A stretch of DNA of 64,000 nucleotides from Clostridium beijerinckii (GCA_003129525.1 CP029329.1:2399501-2463500), one strand, 5' to 3'; shown: positions 29,801 to 39,126, counted from the stretch's first letter. Notes: generated by a model not told the origin, from the letters alone. Numbers and translations: made by a program.

Positions 29801-31540
29801 ATGCAAAAGGATGAAGGAGCTAAAGTTGTTAATGGGGAAATAATAGTTGTGGATAGTTCAAATGAAGAACGCATAACAATAAAAGCTCGTAAGAATATAA
29901 AATTATTTATTAATGATAAAGAATGTGAGATTCATAAGGTATATGAAGTAACTTCAAGTGACAAAATAACATATAATTGTGAAAAAACTCAATCTAATAG
30001 GAAAGCAAATGTAATTATTTCTGAAGACAAAATGAAAGCATATATAACTGTAGAGTATATACCTGAAATTGAGTACAAACTAAAAGATAGGGAAGCCTTT
30101 TTTAATTTAGCTATCTCTACTGAAATCATATCTCAAAAGGAACCAGAACATTTTACAACTTTTGAGTTAAAGGCAATTCTAAAAGAAAAGGGTATAGTCT
30201 ATGGAATTAAAGAAGATCAATTAGAATTAGCAACAGAAGGCTCTGTGAAAGAAATTTTAATTGCAGAAGGTAAAAGCCCTGTAAAGGATATACCTAGTGA
30301 AGTAAAGTTATTTTTTACGCCAACTCAAATTATGTTTCCAGAACCAGATTCTAAAGAAAAAGTTGATTATAAAAATCTATTTAGAATTTCAAATGTTAAT
30401 GCAGGCGATAAAATTGCAGAAATAGTTCCAGAAGTGATTGGTGAAGATGGAATTAATATATTAGGAACAGTGATAAAGAGAGAGTATATTAGAAAAATGC
30501 CAATAAACACTTCAAATGGATGTAAAGTTGAAGATAATAATATTATAGCAATTATTGATGGAAAAGCTCATATAGCAAATCGAAATGTTAGCGTTAACCC
30601 CATCTATACTATAGAGTCTGTAAATATGAATACTTGTAATATAAAGTTTTATGGAGATATAGAGGTTTATAATAGCGTTGATGACAATATGTATGTTAAG
30701 GCAGGCGGTTCTTTAGATGTAAGTCAAAATGTTAATACTTCAAGTGTAGTTACTGGTGGAGAAATAACTATACTCGGAAATGCAATTAATTCGAAAATTT
30801 TATCAGGACAAATTGATATAAGAAAAAAGGAATATTCAGATGTATTAGTTGAATTTAAAGATATTGTATTAAACATGATTAATGCTATAAATTCGCTAAA
30901 TCCTAATAAATCAAAATTTGAAACTAGCGACTATATAAGAACTTTAACTGAAAGAAATTTTAGTAATTTTCAAAAAGTAGCTTTAAATATAGTATCATTA
31001 AATATAAAAAATAAAATAAAGCATAATAAACTAGTTGATTTTATTAAAGATAAAGTACTAGGATATAATATCTTAAAAATGAACACTTTAAATGATTTAT
31101 ATAACCTAATTAAGATATTAGAAAATGAAATAGATTATTATGAAAAAAATATAATAGTTCCATTAGATATACGAATAGGATATTGTCAAGATTGTGAGAT
31201 AAAATCTACAGGAAACATTATAATAGGAGGAAAAGGAGAATACATATCAAAACTTACTGCAATGAAAGACATACTTTTTACAAGGTCTGATTCTGTTGCA
31301 AGAGGTGGAATATTATGTGCTGGTGAAAATATTAGTGCAGGAATTGTAGGAAGTAAAGCAGATATACCTACAACACTAATTGTACCTAAATTTGGGAAAA
31401 TAAGTGTTGCTGTAGCATTTAAAAATACAATATTTTGCTTTGGAAAAACAAAAATGATTCTAGAAGAAACCTGTGAAAATATTAATGCTCATTTTAATGA
31501 AGAAACGAGAAGAATTGAAATTGGTAAGTCATCATCGTAA
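29801..31540 (+). CDS. FapA-family (DUF342) polymer-forming protein
   Basis: Cytoplasmic protein of 579 residues with the layout of the FapA/DUF342 family: an N-terminal helical part, a glycine-rich beta-helix-like middle (NIKFYGDIEVYNSVDDNMYV, KAGGSLDVSQNVNTSSVVTG, GGEITILGNAINSKILSGQ), a long helical insertion, and a final beta region (SVARGGILCAGENISAGIVG). The function of the family is poorly known; clostridia often carry several copies. ATG 29801 has GGGGGAT upstream. It lies between the chemoreceptor relic and the purine operon. Confidence 0.88.
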   Translation: MQKDEGAKVVNGEIIVVDSSNEERITIKARKNIKLFINDKECEIHKVYEVTSSDKITYNCEKTQSNRKANVIISEDKMKAYITVEYIPEIEYKLKDREAFFNLAISTEIISQKEPEHFTTFELKAILKEKGIVYGIKEDQLELATEGSVKEILIAEGKSPVKDIPSEVKLFFTPTQIMFPEPDSKEKVDYKNLFRISNVNAGDKIAEIVPEVIGEDGINILGTVIKREYIRKMPINTSNGCKVEDNNIIAIIDGKAHIANRNVSVNPIYTIESVNMNTCNIKFYGDIEVYNSVDDNMYVKAGGSLDVSQNVNTSSVVTGGEITILGNAINSKILSGQIDIRKKEYSDVLVEFKDIVLNMINAINSLNPNKSKFETSDYIRTLTERNFSNFQKVALNIVSLNIKNKIKHNKLVDFIKDKVLGYNILKMNTLNDLYNLIKILENEIDYYEKNIIVPLDIRIGYCQDCEIKSTGNIIIGGKGEYISKLTAMKDILFTRSDSVARGGILCAGENISAGIVGSKADIPTTLIVPKFGKISVAVAFKNTIFCFGKTKMILEETCENINAHFNEETRRIEIGKSSS

Positions 31541-31648
31541 TAATAAAAATATATAATATGAAGAAAAAGACTTTAACAATGAAACAACTAAATTATTTGT
31601 ATAAAAAGAACGAATATGATATAATGAATAATCAGTTCATACAAAAAA

Positions 31649-31715
31649 CTCGTATATTTCCGATAATATGGTTGGAAAGTTTCTACCTGCTATCCATAAA
31701 TTAGCAGACTACGAG
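31649..31715 (+). promoter_or_regulatory. Guanine-class purine riboswitch aptamer
   Basis: All purine aptamer landmarks are present: P1 CTCGTA / TACGAG, J1/2 TATATTT, L2 with AATATGG, J2/3 GTTTCTACC, P3 CTGCTA / TAGCAG with loop CCATAAA, and J3/1 GACTACG. The pyrimidine that reads the ligand is C (GACT, not GATT), indicating guanine, hypoxanthine or xanthine and not adenine. It precedes pbuX-xpt. The 3' side of P1 (ACGAGGT) can pair with the terminator's 5' arm as an antiterminator. Confidence 0.95.
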
Positions 31716-31763
31716 GTAGTGTTTTAGTGTTAAGTATTATTAAAGATATTTATCTAGAAATAC

Positions 31764-31795
31764 AGCACCTCATTTATATTGGAGGTGCTTTTTAT
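31764..31795 (+). terminator. Riboswitch-controlled terminator
   Basis: Stem AGCACCTC / GAGGTGCT (31764-31771 with 31782-31789) followed by TTTTATTTT. Its 5' arm is complementary to the 3' side of aptamer P1, so ligand-stabilised P1 should favour termination, the usual OFF logic for guanine switches. Confidence 0.9.
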
Positions 31796-31842
31796 TTTGG
31801 AAAAATTTACTTGAATAGTATATTTGTAAGTTGCTATTTTTA

Positions 31843-32029
31843 TCTGATGTCTAGCCGCTGTAACACTCCCACTTCTATAAGTGGGAGATAAGTGAGAGTC
31901 CAAATCTTGTATTTGGTTAGTCGAACTTATTCAAATCACATTAGTGGTTGTATAACAGCGGCACGACTCTAGATAAGTTCAACTAAGATTCAGATGGGGA
32001 TTAAACCCCACCTGAATCAAATTTCACTT
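31843..32029 (-). repeat. Structured repeat S2 (family S, reverse orientation)
   Basis: Read on the minus strand it starts AAGTGAAATTT, then a perfect hairpin (GATTCAG-TGGGG with CCCCA-CTGAATC), TTAGTTGAACTTA, the core TCTAGAGTCGTGC, a large second domain closed by GCCGCTGTTA / GTTACAGCGGC and containing module M and the hairpin CTCCCACTT/AAGTGGGAG, and ends GCTAGACATCAGA. TTAGTTGAACTTA can pair with TAAGTTCGACTAA inside module M. It lies in the leader between the riboswitch terminator and pbuX, in antisense orientation. Confidence 0.65.
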
Positions 32030-32070
32030 GATGTATGGGTGAATTTTTTATATAGGAGATTGATTATAAT

Positions 32071-33420
32071 ATGAAGCTCAGCAACAAGGACAAGTTAGAA
32101 AAAACTGATTGCACTATTAATGAAAATAGTGAACTTCTTTATGGGATTAACGACAAACCTAACTTATCAACACAAATTTTATTGGGTTTTCAGCATATAT
32201 TTGCTGCTTTTGGTGGAATTATAGTGGTTCCATTAGTCATTTCAAGTGCATTGGGATTTGATGCGACTATATCAACAGCACTTATGAGTGCAACAATATT
32301 AGCGGCTGGAATAGCAACATTTATTCAATCAAGAGGAATTGGTCCAGTTGGAGCAAGAGTTGCATGTATAATGGGAACCGATTTTACATTTGTAGCACCT
32401 TCAATTGCTATTGGAAGTGTTTATGGAATGCCAGGAATTATAGGTGGTACTATACTTGGAGCATTTGTATCAGTATTTTTAAGCTTTATAATAAAACCGA
32501 TAATGAAATTATTTCCACCACTTGTTACAGGTACAGTAATAACATTAATAGGATTAACTTTGCTTCCAGTATCAATGGATTGGGCAGCTGGTGGAAGTGG
32601 ATCACCAAATTATGGGGGATTAATCAATATTTCAATAGCGATGAGTGTAATGATTATTACTTTACTTTTAAACAGATATGGAAAAGGCTTAGTAAGCAGT
32701 GCTTCAATATTAATTGGAATGGTATTTGGATATCTTATTTGTATTCCTCTTGGTATAGTTGACTTTTCAGCAATTAGTGAAGCAAAATTCATATCATTTC
32801 CTAAGATATTTTCATATGGAGTAAATTTTGATTTGAAATTAGTAATTCCGTTTATACCAGCGTATATTGTTTCAATTATTGGAACTGTGGGGTGTCTTAA
32901 GGCTATTGGAGAAGTTTCAAAAGTTGAAATGGATGATAAAAGAATTGGAGCTGGAGTATTATCAGATGGTATTGGAAGTATGATTGCAGGTGTCCTTGGA
33001 ACTTTTCCAAATACATCTTTTAGCCAAAATATTGGATTAATTCCTTTAACAAAAGTAGCAAGCAAATATGTTGCTATGATGGCAGGTATAATACTAATTA
33101 TCTTGGGATTTCTTCCTAAGCTTGCAGCTTTAATAAATATAATGCCACAGCCCGTTTTAGGTGGGGTTGGGATAGTTATGTTTGGAACAGTTGCCGCATC
33201 GGGGATTAAAACGTTAAGTAACGTAGAATTAAACAATCGTAATTTATTAATAATAGCAACATCAATAGGACTTGGAGTTGGTGTTACATTTCGTCCAGAG
33301 TTTATAAGTCAATTCCCAGAGGGGTTAAAGATGATTTTTTCATCAGGGATTTCAACTGGAACTATTGTTGCATTAATATTAAATTTAGTTTTAAAAGAAG
33401 AAAAGAGTGGAGTGAAGTAG
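32071..33420 (+). CDS. pbuX: Xanthine/uracil permease (NCS2), probable xanthine permease
   Basis: NCS2-family purine symporter of 449 residues with about 12-14 helices ([20 protein letters not shown] at the start; [20 protein letters not shown] carries the family signature). Assigned to xanthine because it is under a guanine-class riboswitch and is followed by xpt after 2 bp. ATG 32071 after TAGGAGATTG. The 275 bases between riboswitch terminator and start hold the antisense S2 element. Confidence 0.93.
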   Translation: MKLSNKDKLEKTDCTINENSELLYGINDKPNLSTQILLGFQHIFAAFGGIIVVPLVISSALGFDATISTALMSATILAAGIATFIQSRGIGPVGARVACIMGTDFTFVAPSIAIGSVYGMPGIIGGTILGAFVSVFLSFIIKPIMKLFPPLVTGTVITLIGLTLLPVSMDWAAGGSGSPNYGGLINISIAMSVMIITLLLNRYGKGLVSSASILIGMVFGYLICIPLGIVDFSAISEAKFISFPKIFSYGVNFDLKLVIPFIPAYIVSIIGTVGCLKAIGEVSKVEMDDKRIGAGVLSDGIGSMIAGVLGTFPNTSFSQNIGLIPLTKVASKYVAMMAGIILIILGFLPKLAALINIMPQPVLGGVGIVMFGTVAASGIKTLSNVELNNRNLLIIATSIGLGVGVTFRPEFISQFPEGLKMIFSSGISTGTIVALILNLVLKEEKSGVK

Positions 33421-33422
33421 TA

Positions 33423-33995
33423 ATGGAAAGTTTACATAAGCGTATATTAGAAGAAGGTCAAGCGTTATCAGAAAGTGTATTAAAAGTTGACTCATTTTTA
33501 AATCATCAAGTTGACCCAGCATTAATGTATGAAATGGGTACATATTTTAAAAATTATTTTGAAAATCATAAGGTTACAAAAATATTTACAATAGAAAGTT
33601 CAGGTATTGCACCAACTGTGATGACAGCAATGCAAATGAATTTACCTATGGTTACATTAAAAAAGCAAGGTTCAAAAATTCTAAATGGTGATGTTTATCA
33701 AACAACAGTACATTCATATACAAAAGATTTAAATTATGAATTGACACTATCTAAAAAATACATAGATAAAGATGATAATATATTAATTATAGATGACTTC
33801 TTAGCAAACGGGGAAGCAGCACTTGGTGCAGCTCGTTTAGTAGAAGAAGCAGGAGCAACTGTTGCTGGAATAGGTATTGTAATAGAAAAATCATTTCAAA
33901 AGGGTCCACAAATGTTAAAAGATAAGGGTTATGATGTTTATTCATTAGCAAGAATAGCTAAATTATCAAAGGGAACTATAGAATTTGTAAAATAA
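33423..33995 (+). CDS. xpt: Xanthine phosphoribosyltransferase
   Basis: Converts xanthine and PRPP to XMP. 190 residues, the normal length. The PRPP loop is [18 protein letters not shown] near residue 120, and the N-terminus ([20 protein letters not shown]) and SFLNHQVDP are typical of Xpt. It begins 2 bp after pbuX, with a ribosome site inside the pbuX end, so the two are one operon under the guanine riboswitch. A terminator follows at 34008. Confidence 0.95.
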   Translation: MESLHKRILEEGQALSESVLKVDSFLNHQVDPALMYEMGTYFKNYFENHKVTKIFTIESSGIAPTVMTAMQMNLPMVTLKKQGSKILNGDVYQTTVHSYTKDLNYELTLSKKYIDKDDNILIIDDFLANGEAALGAARLVEEAGATVAGIGIVIEKSFQKGPQMLKDKGYDVYSLARIAKLSKGTIEFVK

Positions 33996-34007
33996 TTATA
34001 TATAGAT

Positions 34008-34040
34008 AAAAAATCGTGGCTTGCTGTCACGATTTTTTGT
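34008..34040 (+). terminator. Intrinsic terminator of pbuX-xpt operon
   Basis: Eleven-base-pair stem AAAAAATCGTG / CACGATTTTTT with a 9-base loop, 12 bp after xpt. The following 250 bases up to mntA are plain A/T-rich sequence. Confidence 0.9.
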
Positions 34041-34292
34041 TTTATTTGAGTACTTTTTTGAAATAATAATCTTATTTTTAGTTATATTATTCACACACAT
34101 TACTATTTCATCTTATTTGATTTTGCTAAAAATAGTGCAAAGTCTATAAATAAATAAATAAAAACACTTAACAATTTATGCTTATAATGTGAGCTGAGAG
34201 TGAGTATATTAAAAAATGTTTAAGAATTAGGTGAAATGCTATATAATAAAGTTAAATATAATTAATAAATTTATACTTATATGGAGGATAAT

Positions 34293-34703
34293 ATGTTTTT
34301 AAGAGAGTTTAAAATTAAAGATAAAGACAAAGACAACATAATTGCTTTAGCTCTTTTCGGTAGTTATAATACACAAGCATGGATAAAAAATAAAAGCGAT
34401 ATAGATGTATTAATATTATTAAATGAAAAGAGAGATGTTTCTTTTGAATTTGAATTAGAAGATGAACTAATTCCATCATTAGAAGAATTTTTTAAGTATA
34501 ACAATATTCATTTAACTTTCTTATATATAAATGAATTTGATTCTTCTTTAGCTAGGTGTTATATAGATAGTCAAGATAAGATAATTATTGATTATAACAG
34601 GGAAATTGACTTTAGACTGTATATAAATAAATATTTAAGAAATAATGAATGGCTAGATTCTTTAATAAAAGAGGATACAAAATTATTAAGGAGGCAAAAA
34701 TAA
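34293..34703 (+). CDS. mntA: MntA-like minimal nucleotidyltransferase (antitoxin)
   Basis: Minimal nucleotidyltransferase of 136 residues with the Pol-beta-like signature ALFGSYNTQAW...KSDIDVLIL; both catalytic aspartates are present. In characterised MntA/HepT pairs the antitoxin adenylylates a tyrosine of the HEPN toxin to block its RNase activity. The start is ATG 34293; the in-frame ATG at 34281 overlaps the GGAGG site. The HEPN partner follows after 1 bp. Confidence 0.85.
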   Translation: MFLREFKIKDKDKDNIIALALFGSYNTQAWIKNKSDIDVLILLNEKRDVSFEFELEDELIPSLEEFFKYNNIHLTFLYINEFDSSLARCYIDSQDKIIIDYNREIDFRLYINKYLRNNEWLDSLIKEDTKLLRRQK

Positions 34704-34704
34704 A

Positions 34705-35163
34705 ATGTCACCATATTATAAGTATAAAAAAGAAAGATTAGAAAAAAAATTTTATGTAGCTAAAGATACGCTTTCTCTACTTAGAGGTGCTATGAAGGAG
34801 TTTAACAATACAAATTCTATTTTTTTGAAACGATCGATTTTAGGATATTTTCAAGACTTTACAGAATATATAATTGATATGTCTGAAACCTATTTAGTAA
34901 TGACAGATAATTATGTAGATGGGTGTTCAGCTGTAGAATTAATAAAAAGAGCACGGATTCATAATTTTCTGGAAGATACGTTGAGTGAATTTTTACTGAA
35001 AATTATAAGATTAAGAAATAGATATACTCACGATTATTATAAGAGAGATGGTATTGAAGAAGATATATTTAAATGTTGTTTTTCAGAAATAATGTATATG
35101 GAAATATTTTTAGAAGTTAGTGATACAGAAATACATCTAAAAAATATAGAAGATAAGAAATAA
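34705..35163 (+). CDS. hepT: HepT-like HEPN ribonuclease toxin
   Basis: All-helical HEPN protein of 152 residues. The RNase motif RX4HXY is intact as RNRYTHDY near residue 110; the Arg and His are the active site, and the Tyr is the position modified by MntA in studied systems. It begins 1 bp after mntA, behind AAGGAGG, and must be co-transcribed. Together they form a type VII toxin-antitoxin module. Here the antitoxin gene comes first, the reverse of the best-known Shewanella pair. Confidence 0.85.
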   Translation: MSPYYKYKKERLEKKFYVAKDTLSLLRGAMKEFNNTNSIFLKRSILGYFQDFTEYIIDMSETYLVMTDNYVDGCSAVELIKRARIHNFLEDTLSEFLLKIIRLRNRYTHDYYKRDGIEEDIFKCCFSEIMYMEIFLEVSDTEIHLKNIEDKK

Positions 35164-35259
35164 GAGAAAACTTATATAAAATTTAAATATAAGAATAAAA
35201 AAATCATAAGTGAGATTTCATTTATGAAGATTATATGTAATTAGAAGGAGAGAAAATAT

Positions 35260-36477
35260 ATGAAAGCCTATGAACGTTTATTAAAATATGTTGGGGTATA
35301 CACAACATCAGATGAAAATTCGGATACACATCCAACAACTATAAGACAATTTGATTTAGCAAATATACTTGTAAAAGAAATGAAGGAACTTGGGATTCAA
35401 GATGTTAAAGTTGATGAAAAGTGCTATGTGTATGGTTATATTCCAGCAACTAAAGGATATGAAGAAAAGTTAAGTATAGGACTTATAGCTCATATGGATA
35501 CTGCACCGGCAGCTAATGGAAACAATGTAAAACCACAGATAATTGAAAATTATGATGGAGGAGATGTGGTTTTAAAAGGAAACAACAGCATTTTATCTCC
35601 AGAGAGATTTCCTCATTTGAAAACTTTAAAGGGTAGAACTCTTATTACTACTGATGGAACTTCATTACTTGGTGCTGATGATAAAGCAGGTATTGCTGAA
35701 ATACTTACAGCATGTGAATTTATAATGAAAGAAAATATTCCTCATGGAAAAATATGTGTAGGATTTACTCCAGATGAAGAAGTAGGACTTGGAGCACATT
35801 TCTTTGATGTAAAAAACTTTGGTGCAGATTTCGCATATACAATTGATGGTGGCATCGAGGGTGAAATTTCTTTTGAAAACTTCAATGCAGCAGCTGCTAA
35901 AGTAGAAATTAGTGGTGTATCAGTTCATCCAGGGTCTGCAAAAAATACAATGATAAATGCTTTAAATGTAGCTATTGAGTTTAATTCAATGTTACCTGCA
36001 TGTGAAAGACCAGAACATACAGAAGGATATGAAGGATTTTATTATTTAGAGAAGCTTAGTGGAAATACAGATAATGCAACTATGGAATATATTTTACGTG
36101 ATCATAGTGGTGAAAAATTTGAAATTAAAAAATCAATGATACAATTAGCAGAAAAACTTATAAATGAAAAATATGGTGAGGGGACAGTAAAAGTTACAAT
36201 AAGAGATCAATATAAAAATATGGTTGAGCTTATAAAACCTTGTTTTCATCTTATAGATAACGCCACAGAAGCTATGAAAAGTTTAAATGTCACACCAGTT
36301 ATAGAACCAATTCGTGGGGGTACAGATGGAGCAACTCTAAGTTATATGGGATTACCTTGTCCAAATCTTGGAACAGGTGGATTTGCATATCACGGAGAAT
36401 TTGAACATATTACAGTAGAAGGTATGGATATTTGCACAAATATTATTGTTGAAATATTAAAAAGGTATGCCCATTAA
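35260..36477 (+). CDS. pepT: Peptidase T (tripeptide aminopeptidase)
   Basis: M20B zinc aminopeptidase releasing the N-terminal residue from tripeptides. 405 residues, full length. Metal and catalytic residues are visible in IAHMDTAPAANG (His, Asp), GADDKAG, FTPDEEVGLGA (catalytic Glu pair), IDGG and GGFAYHGEFEH near the end. Start ATG 35260 after AAGGAGAG. The gene stop runs directly into a 38/39-bp tandem repeat array. Confidence 0.95.
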   Translation: MKAYERLLKYVGVYTTSDENSDTHPTTIRQFDLANILVKEMKELGIQDVKVDEKCYVYGYIPATKGYEEKLSIGLIAHMDTAPAANGNNVKPQIIENYDGGDVVLKGNNSILSPERFPHLKTLKGRTLITTDGTSLLGADDKAGIAEILTACEFIMKENIPHGKICVGFTPDEEVGLGAHFFDVKNFGADFAYTIDGGIEGEISFENFNAAAAKVEISGVSVHPGSAKNTMINALNVAIEFNSMLPACERPEHTEGYEGFYYLEKLSGNTDNATMEYILRDHSGEKFEIKKSMIQLAEKLINEKYGEGTVKVTIRDQYKNMVELIKPCFHLIDNATEAMKSLNVTPVIEPIRGGTDGATLSYMGLPCPNLGTGGFAYHGEFEHITVEGMDICTNIIVEILKRYAH

Positions 36478-36478
36478 T

Positions 36479-36640
36479 AAAGGCACGAAGTGCAACCAAG
36501 AACTTATCACATTAGAAAAGGTGCGTCAGCACAACCAAGAACTTATCACATTAGAAAAGGTGCGTCAGCACAACCAAGATCCTATCCAATTAATAAAGGC
36601 ACGAAGTGCAACCAAGAACTTATCACAATAGAAAAGGTGA
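36479..36640 (+). repeat. Four tandem 38/39-bp repeats after pepT
   Basis: Units at 36479-36516, 36517-36555, 36556-36594 and 36595-36632, then a start of a fifth. Each is AAAGG, a short hairpin, then AACCAAGAACTTATCACA-TAGA or a close variant. Units 1 and 4 (38 bp) use the hairpin GCAC-GAA-GTGC, while units 2 and 3 (39 bp) use GTGC-GTCA-GCAC, so both arms are swapped and pairing is kept. It begins two bases after the pepT stop. Confidence 0.85.
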
Positions 36641-36648
36641 ATATATAA

Positions 36649-36680
36649 GGCTAGAGAGTAATTCTCTAGCCTATTTTTTT
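36649..36680 (+). terminator. Intrinsic terminator of pepT
   Basis: Stem GGCTAGAGAG / CTCTCTAGCC-like (36649-36671) with a tiny loop, followed by seven T. Confidence 0.88.
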
Positions 36681-36729
36681 GAATCAATATATCTAGAAAT
36701 AAAAAAGAATAACTTATTTAGATATACTA

Positions 36730-36984
36730 TTATTTTCTATTATATAAATAATTCTTGTGTATAGAATCAAAGAAAAAATTAGTTATTTTTTCATTAATTT
36801 CATCATTATGTGTAGAGGTAATAATATTTTCTTCAGATTTATAAGGATGAATAGGTTTATTTACTTCTATTTTCTCAGCAGGTTTAAAAGGTATTATTTT
36901 CGAATCATTAATTATGATATTTCCACCTTCATTTATAATAGAATATCTTCTTCCATGTATATATTTTAAGTACATAACATCCAT
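36730..36984 (-). CDS. Small hypothetical protein
   Basis: Not recognised. 84 residues, with an N-terminal beta-rich part (VMYLKYIHGRRYSIINEGGN) and a polar C-terminus. ATG 36984 has AAAGGTGGTG about 8 bases upstream, which supports translation from there and not from an in-frame GTG at 36996. The 248 bases to the divergent helicase gene are A/T-rich. Confidence 0.55.
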   Translation of the reverse strand: MDVMYLKYIHGRRYSIINEGGNIIINDSKIIPFKPAEKIEVNKPIHPYKSEENIITSTHNDEINEKITNFFFDSIHKNYLYNRK

Positions 36985-37244
36985 AAATAACACCACCTTT
37001 TATATTATTGACACTAATCTGAAATGAATGTAAAACTTATTGATTATTTAATATATGAATTTAATTTATGGAATATTACATAATAACTTAGAGCATTTTT
37101 AGCTAGCAAAACTAAGAGTATGGTATAATTTTCATGTAATTATATAAAATAAGAATAGATAGAAGAATATTTTAAAGATTAAATATGTAAGGAAATATGA
37201 AGATCATAAGTAAAAATAGAAGTTTTGTATATGGAGTGGAATAA

Positions 37245-39002
37245 ATGAAAAATAATGCAGCACAAAGAGATTTTAAAAAATATAAAAGTCAAATAAATCA
37301 AATAGAAGAAATAGTAGAACATTCAAAACCAGGAGCACTTATAGAACATGAAAGTTCATTAAGAAAGAAACTCAAAAAGCTTAAAGAATTAGAAAATCAA
37401 AACTTAAAAGATTTTAATGATGTATGTGAGAGGTATGAAGAGATATTAGAAAATGTCTCAAAGAGAATGCTGGATTCTTATAATAAAAATAATAATACTG
37501 AATTTGATTTTTATGAAGTAGTACGTGGAAATTATAATAATTTTTTAAATCAAGGATTAATGACAATACTGACAAAACAACACATACCTAAATTAATAGC
37601 AAAAGAATTTGAAGAGAACTTCCCAAGCAATCCTAAAGATGAATATATTAAAGCTAGAAGCATGAAGAGAAAGTTTTATATACATTTAGGTGATACTAAT
37701 ACTGGCAAAACATATAATGCGTTAGAGCGTCTTAAAAGTGCAAAAAAAGGTGTATATTTATCACCACTTAGAATTCTTGCTTTAGAGAATTTTGAAAAAC
37801 TTAATAAAGAAGGAGTAGTTTGTGACCTTTCAACTGGGGAAGAAGAAATTATAAATATTGGCGCTACTCATATTTCATGCACAATTGAAAAAGTTAACCT
37901 AAAAGAACATTATGATATAGCTGTAATTGATGAAATTCAAATGATTAGAGATCCATTTCGAGGGATGGCATGGAGCAAATCAGTACTAGGCCTTCAATGT
38001 GACGAAATACATATATGTGGGGCTGCTAATGCAAAATTTATATTAGAGACAATATTAAATGATTGCAAAGATGAATATGAAATAAAAGAATATAAAAGAG
38101 CAATCCCATTAGAAGTTGAATATAAAAACTTTAGTTATAAAGATACTAAAGAAGGAGATGCTATTGTAGTTTTTTCCAAAAAAAGAGTCTTAGAGATAGC
38201 ACAGGAGTATTCTAGCAAAGGTATTAAAGCAAGTATAATATATGGTGATTTACCACCAGAAGTTAGGAAAATGCAGTACGAACAATTTGTAAATAAAGAG
38301 ACAAAGGTACTAGTGACTACTGATGCGATAGGAATGGGAGTTAACTTGCCAATAAGAAGAATTGTATTTATAAGTATAAGAAAATTTGATGGAGAAGAAG
38401 TACGAGAATTAACTTCACAAGAAATTAAACAAGTTGGAGGACGTGCAGGAAGAATTGGTATTTATGACACTGGATATATTGCAAGTATAGGTGGAAATGC
38501 AGATATAATTAAATCTAAACTAGAGGCTGAAGATGAAATTATAAGAGAAGCTGTCATTGGGCCATCAGAAGCAATCCTTAAGATTAGAAGTTTACCTTTA
38601 AATGAAAAGCTTGCTCTTTGGAGCACTCGCGAAGAAAAATTAGATTACTATACAAAAATGGATATTAGTGAGTATATTTTGATTTTAGATAAAATAAAGA
38701 AATATAAACTTAGAGAAGATATACAATGGGATTTATTGAAAGTTCCATTCGATGTTACAAGAGATGAATTAATGAATACATTTTTAGACTATGTAGATGA
38801 GTTATTTGTAAACAAACAAAAAGAATTATTTATACCACAGTGCTATAACGGAAATTTAGATGATTTGGAAATATATTATCAAAAGATAAATATGTATTAT
38901 TCATTTTCTAAAATATTTAATTTAAAAATGGATGTAAATTGGGTTTATGATGAAAGAATTAAAATAAGCGAAGAAATAAATGAGATACTTTTGAAAATTT
39001 AA
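37245..39002 (+). CDS. SUV3-like ATP-dependent RNA helicase
   Basis: Superfamily 2 helicase of 585 residues most like the mitochondrial degradosome helicase SUV3. Walker A is GDTNTGKTYNA (about residue 150), motif II is VIDEIQMIRDPFRGMAWSKS, followed by LGLQCDEIHICG. Motifs IV-VI are VVFSKKRV, SIIYGDLPPEVR, VTTDAIGMGVNLPIRRIVF and QVGGRAGRIG. The N-terminal 140 residues are a helical extension. SUV3 unwinds RNA for degradation; a bacterial member may have a similar RNA-turnover role. No nuclease gene is adjacent. Confidence 0.9.
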   Translation: MKNNAAQRDFKKYKSQINQIEEIVEHSKPGALIEHESSLRKKLKKLKELENQNLKDFNDVCERYEEILENVSKRMLDSYNKNNNTEFDFYEVVRGNYNNFLNQGLMTILTKQHIPKLIAKEFEENFPSNPKDEYIKARSMKRKFYIHLGDTNTGKTYNALERLKSAKKGVYLSPLRILALENFEKLNKEGVVCDLSTGEEEIINIGATHISCTIEKVNLKEHYDIAVIDEIQMIRDPFRGMAWSKSVLGLQCDEIHICGAANAKFILETILNDCKDEYEIKEYKRAIPLEVEYKNFSYKDTKEGDAIVVFSKKRVLEIAQEYSSKGIKASIIYGDLPPEVRKMQYEQFVNKETKVLVTTDAIGMGVNLPIRRIVFISIRKFDGEEVRELTSQEIKQVGGRAGRIGIYDTGYIASIGGNADIIKSKLEAEDEIIREAVIGPSEAILKIRSLPLNEKLALWSTREEKLDYYTKMDISEYILILDKIKKYKLREDIQWDLLKVPFDVTRDELMNTFLDYVDELFVNKQKELFIPQCYNGNLDDLEIYYQKINMYYSFSKIFNLKMDVNWVYDERIKISEEINEILLKI

Positions 39003-39118
39003 TACTAAATTCTATGGAAAGACCAGATATAGTGAGTTTTGGAGATGTTGCAATTAGAAGAGGTATGATGAAATTATATGGTCTTTCCAATATTACAGAG
39101 GAGGAATTTAGCAGATAA
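39002..39118 (+). pseudogene. C-terminal relic of DNA-3-methyladenine glycosylase (AlkA type)
   Basis: Right after the helicase stop, a short frame with ATG 39014 reads MERPDIVSFGDVAIRRGMMK, then LYGLSNITEEEFSR and a stop. This matches the (G)RPD.....D.A.RRG...LYGL segment near the C-terminus of AlkA-type glycosylases. The catalytic part is absent, so it is a remnant. Confidence 0.65.
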
Positions 39119-39126
39119 AAAAATAA

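Noticed and set aside
32364..32762. Second plus-strand frame inside pbuX
   Set aside because: Out-of-frame reading of the permease gene with biased residues and no homology.
32610..33236. Long open minus-strand frame inside pbuX
   Set aside because: Shadow of the permease codons; the plus strand is clearly a full NCS2 protein in operon with xpt.
36479..36640. Regular repeats considered as a CRISPR array
   Set aside because: The units are contiguous tandem copies with no unique spacers, and no cas gene is present.
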